Positions 61,892 through 64,000 of a stretch of DNA of 64,000 bases are shown in pieces (position 1 is the first letter of the stretch; every line of letters starts with the position of its first letter). The DNA lies in NCBI RefSeq assembly GCF_003130405.1, contig NZ_QEAS01000009.1, positions 1 through 64,000 on the forward strand, read 5' to 3'. This DNA comes from Pararcticibacter amylolyticus. GTDB lineage: Bacteria > Bacteroidota > Bacteroidia > Sphingobacteriales > Sphingobacteriaceae. Made by a program: the position numbers and the translations under genes. The notes below the pieces were generated by a model, which saw nothing but the letters and a program-made list of their open reading frames with translations, was not told the origin of the DNA and did no database searches.

Positions 61892-62755
61892 ATGCAAAAA
61901 AGTGCTAAAATGCTGTTTCTTCTAATAACTCTTTCCATCAGCAACATTTGCGTTGCTCAAACTGAAACCAACGTTTTAAGTATCGGAAAGTCCGATCTGT
62001 TTCATTCAAGCATCTTAGATGAAGACCGTATTATTAATATTTATCTTCCTGAAGATTACAAATTGAACGATACGACAGCATACCCGGTCATTTATGTACT
62101 GGACGGAGGGATAGATGAGGATTTCATGCATATTGCCGGCATTGTTCGTTTTGATACGCAACCATGGATCGCCAGATTTCCCCGTTCTATTGTTGTGGGG
62201 ATCGGGGGAAATGTAAGAAGACGTGACTTTACATTTGCAGTCAGCAATACAGACTTTATTGAGAAGGAAGGGTTTCGAAAATCCAGCTTCCCGCAGTATG
62301 GAGGCTCTGAAAAATATATCCGTTTCCTGGAAAAAGAACTACAACCATACATTGAAAAAAACTACAGCAGATGCAAAACCAAGACCCTTATCGGAGAATC
62401 GCTGGCTGGGCTTTTAAATACGGAGATCTTGTTAAAACGCCCTGAATTATTTACCCATTATATCATCATCAGTCCAAGCCTCTGGTGGGGCGAACAATCA
62501 CTGTTAAAAAATGCAGAACAACTTCTGAACACAAATTTGAGGCAGAAAGTAAGGGTTTATATCGGTGTTCCGAACAAAGATGAGGATAAGAAAATGTTCG
62601 CAGAGAATGAAATGCTTTATCAAATACTCAGCAAGAACAGAAATATCCATGCAAGTTTCGATTATATGCCAGACGAACTCCATTCGACCGTGATTCATCA
62701 GGCAGTATATAATGCATTTAAAAAGCTTTATCCGAAACCTGCATCTTCGAAATAA
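61892..62755 (+). CDS. Exported alpha/beta-hydrolase, esterase D / IroE-like
   Basis: A 287-aa serine esterase with a signal peptide (about 1-23, ending CVAQ). Family features are INIYLPEDYKLNDTTAYPVI, VLDGG, the nucleophile elbow LIGESLAG (Ser170), and a late histidine in DELHST. This resembles the Fes/IroE siderophore esterase and acyl-esterase group of putative esterases. The position next to a Crp/Fnr regulator gives no substrate clue. The product may be a deacylase of sugars or of a siderophore. Confidence 0.85.
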   Translation: MQKSAKMLFLLITLSISNICVAQTETNVLSIGKSDLFHSSILDEDRIINIYLPEDYKLNDTTAYPVIYVLDGGIDEDFMHIAGIVRFDTQPWIARFPRSIVVGIGGNVRRRDFTFAVSNTDFIEKEGFRKSSFPQYGGSEKYIRFLEKELQPYIEKNYSRCKTKTLIGESLAGLLNTEILLKRPELFTHYIIISPSLWWGEQSLLKNAEQLLNTNLRQKVRVYIGVPNKDEDKKMFAENEMLYQILSKNRNIHASFDYMPDELHSTVIHQAVYNAFKKLYPKPASSK

Positions 62756-63063
62756 GTGAATATAGCGAATTCCTTATATGCGAAATCAGATCTGGTAATT
62801 CATTAATCTTCGATAAACCTACAGTACCGGTCTTCTCCCCCTACCATCTTCCTTCCGGTACTAAATACGGACTTTAAAATCTGAGCAAATTAAAAATTCA
62901 AACGCCTCTTTTGAACATCTGACTAATTGATAAAAATAGTCAATTTACACAATAATGACTCTTCGCATTTTTTTATTGCATTATTTTGCTTCGTGTTCGA
63001 ACACAAACAATATCGTTTACTAATTGCCAGCCGTTTTTCAGGCAGGCCCTAAAATTTAAAAAA
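62756..63063. other. Intergenic region upstream of a beta-barrel gene
   Basis: No gene is seen. The last 100 bases are AT-rich with TTTTATTGCATTATTTTGC near 62970-62990. This contains a TATTTTG that is one base short of the TANNTTTG box, so a promoter is possible but not clear. A reading frame from 62986 is only the extension of the following gene. Confidence 0.45.
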
Positions 63064-63633
63064 ATGAAAAAGGTTATAATAAAAGCAAGTTCATTAGCAT
63101 TTCTATTAGCAGGTCTATCTTTTGGTGTAATGGCTCAGACAACCGATCAGCCAGCCACTTCCCGGGCGATACGCCTGAGCATCGCTCCTGAATTTGGTTT
63201 GCCTGTTGGAAATTTGTCTGATTCTCACGACTGGAGCTTCGGCGGATCTCTACAGGTCGACTACCCGGTTGCAAAAGACCTGTTTGCCACTCTTAATGCC
63301 GGTTACAATAATATCTTTGGTAAGTCAGAAGCAGGCATTGATGTTACCGACCTGCAGTTGATCCCTGTAAAAGCAGGTTTGAAATACTTCCCCACAAAAA
63401 TGTTCTATGTTCAGGCAGAAGCCGGAGCTGCATTCCTTGCCAACAAGTCAGACTTCGTGAGTGGAAAATCTGCTTCCTTCGTCTATGCACCGCAAGTGGG
63501 AGTCCAGCTGCCATTCAGCGATAAAAGCTTTTTGGATGCGGGTATTCGTTTTGAAGGAAATACAAAATTTGTTGAAGGAGGAGACGCTGCCAATTTCTTC
63601 GGCCTTCGCCTAGCTTACTCCTTTCAGTTGTAA
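63064..63633 (+). CDS. Outer-membrane beta-barrel protein (PorT/OmpA-barrel-like)
   Basis: A 189-aa exported barrel protein. The ATG chosen opens a signal peptide (MKKVIIKASSLAFLLAGLSF, cut near VMAQ); the frame extends 26 codons upstream without export character. The mature part has eight or so predicted strands: RLSIAPEFGLPVGNLSDSHD, FGGSLQVDYPVAKDLFATLN, PTKMFYVQAEAGAAF and an aromatic end FGLRLAYSFQL. The C-terminal phenylalanine-rich strand fits outer-membrane insertion. The function is unknown. It ends at a strong intrinsic terminator. Confidence 0.82.
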   Translation: MKKVIIKASSLAFLLAGLSFGVMAQTTDQPATSRAIRLSIAPEFGLPVGNLSDSHDWSFGGSLQVDYPVAKDLFATLNAGYNNIFGKSEAGIDVTDLQLIPVKAGLKYFPTKMFYVQAEAGAAFLANKSDFVSGKSASFVYAPQVGVQLPFSDKSFLDAGIRFEGNTKFVEGGDAANFFGLRLAYSFQL

Positions 63634-63670
63634 GAATCTTATACAATAATCCCAACTATATATAATCCGG

Positions 63671-63709
63671 CACCTGTCTCTATATGATGAAGAGGCAGGT
63701 GTTTTTTTT
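63671..63709 (+). terminator. Intrinsic terminator
   Basis: An 11-base stem, CACCTGTCTCT (63671-63681) with AGAGGCAGGTG (63691-63701), has one wobble pair and a 9-base loop. It is followed by eight T residues (63702-63709), the clearest intrinsic terminator in the window. Confidence 0.92.
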
Positions 63710-63793
63710 GTTATTTACCTGGGCCTTTTTTTTCATGAAATGAACAACATCCGGCCGGAATTGTTGAAAGGAATAAATTTTGAAAGTACATTC

Positions 63794-64000
63794 ATGAGAA
63801 AATTATTAGCACTGATACTAACATTCACACTGTCTGTTTGCCTGGGAAAAACCACTTATGCACAGTCTGATGAGAGCCGTACAAAGATACAGCTGGCCAT
63901 TATGTTCAAAGGGAAAAGCATTATCACAGACCTTAACTCTGTAGCCACGTCCCTCTCCCGTTATTACGACACGTCACCTATGTCTGCTGCGGCAAAGGAT
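63794..64000 (+). CDS. Secreted protein, truncated by the window end
   Basis: The first 69 codons of a gene that continues beyond the window. A clear signal peptide (MRKLLALILTFTLSVCLG, cut near TYAQ) is followed by SDESRTKIQLAIMFKGKSII. Too little is present to assign a family. It lies 85 bases after a strong terminator and so begins a new transcript. Confidence 0.7.
   Translation, partial: MRKLLALILTFTLSVCLGKTTYAQSDESRTKIQLAIMFKGKSIITDLNSVATSLSRYYDTSPMSAAAKD

Noticed and set aside
1-64000. CRISPR arrays, tRNA or rRNA genes, transposases, integrases, phage genes
   Set aside because: I looked for regularly spaced repeats, clover-leaf-like strings, DDE or recombinase motifs and structural phage proteins and saw none that I could support.

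Overview
The window looks like chromosomal DNA of a Bacteroidota bacterium, most likely a soil or freshwater member of the Sphingobacteriaceae (Pedobacter/Mucilaginibacter-like). I infer this from four ECF-sigma / FecR anti-sigma / SusC / SusD modules in which every SusC carries an N-terminal STN domain, from several candidate -7 boxes of the Bacteroidota type (TANNTTTG), from weak Shine-Dalgarno signals, and from a CzcA transporter fused to a TolC-like domain. I see no tRNA, rRNA, CRISPR array, insertion sequence or prophage gene.

Layout. About 0.4-8.9 kb (+): module 1, with a sigma factor, anti-sigma factor, SusC, SusD and a secreted two-domain enzyme (GDPD/PI-PLC-like phosphodiesterase plus alkaline phosphatase). 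It looks like an organophosphate-scavenging locus. About 9-10.5 kb (-): a secreted GH130 glycosidase/phosphorylase and a small membrane protein. About 10.8-18 kb (-): module 2, preceded by a secreted SGNH esterase gene (18.3-19.1 kb). About 19.2-28 kb (-): eight tightly packed, mostly overlapping genes encoding a MoxR-type AAA ATPase, an unrecognised 322-aa protein, a metallopeptidase-vWA fusion, an unrecognised 191-aa protein, a PaaK-like adenylate-forming enzyme, PnuC, a NadR-like NMN adenylyltransferase/ribosylnicotinamide kinase, and an ADP-ribosylglycohydrolase. This joins a MoxR/vWA machine to NAD salvage and ADP-ribose removal, and it is the strongest candidate here for an undescribed system.

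About 28.2-34.5 kb (-): a heavy-metal efflux operon with a Cys-rich DUF6660-like protein, a CzcA-TolC fusion and a CzcB/CusB-like adaptor. About 34.8-42.5 kb: an accessory stretch with a LURP-one/scramblase-like protein, three AraC regulators, an SDR oxidoreductase, an MFS exporter, a secreted alpha/beta hydrolase and a HEAT-like protein.

About 42.8-49.9 kb (-): module 3, again preceded by an SGNH esterase gene (50.2-51.0 kb). About 51.1-60.1 kb (-): module 4, ending in a large secreted protein with a probable NodB-like fold. About 60.2-64 kb: a Crp/Fnr regulator, two predicted outer-membrane beta-barrel proteins, an IroE/Fes-like esterase, and a secreted protein cut by the window end.

How the parts work together. 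In each module, substrate binding by SusC/SusD at the outer membrane is expected to be signalled through the STN domain to FecR, which controls its partner sigma factor. Modules 2-4 (all minus strand) share a GC-rich hairpin about 70-100 nt upstream of the SusC start and a nearly identical start context (TTCAAATGTATAAA-like), which points to a common post-transcriptional or promoter-linked control element. All assignments are from reading the sequence; no database search was run.
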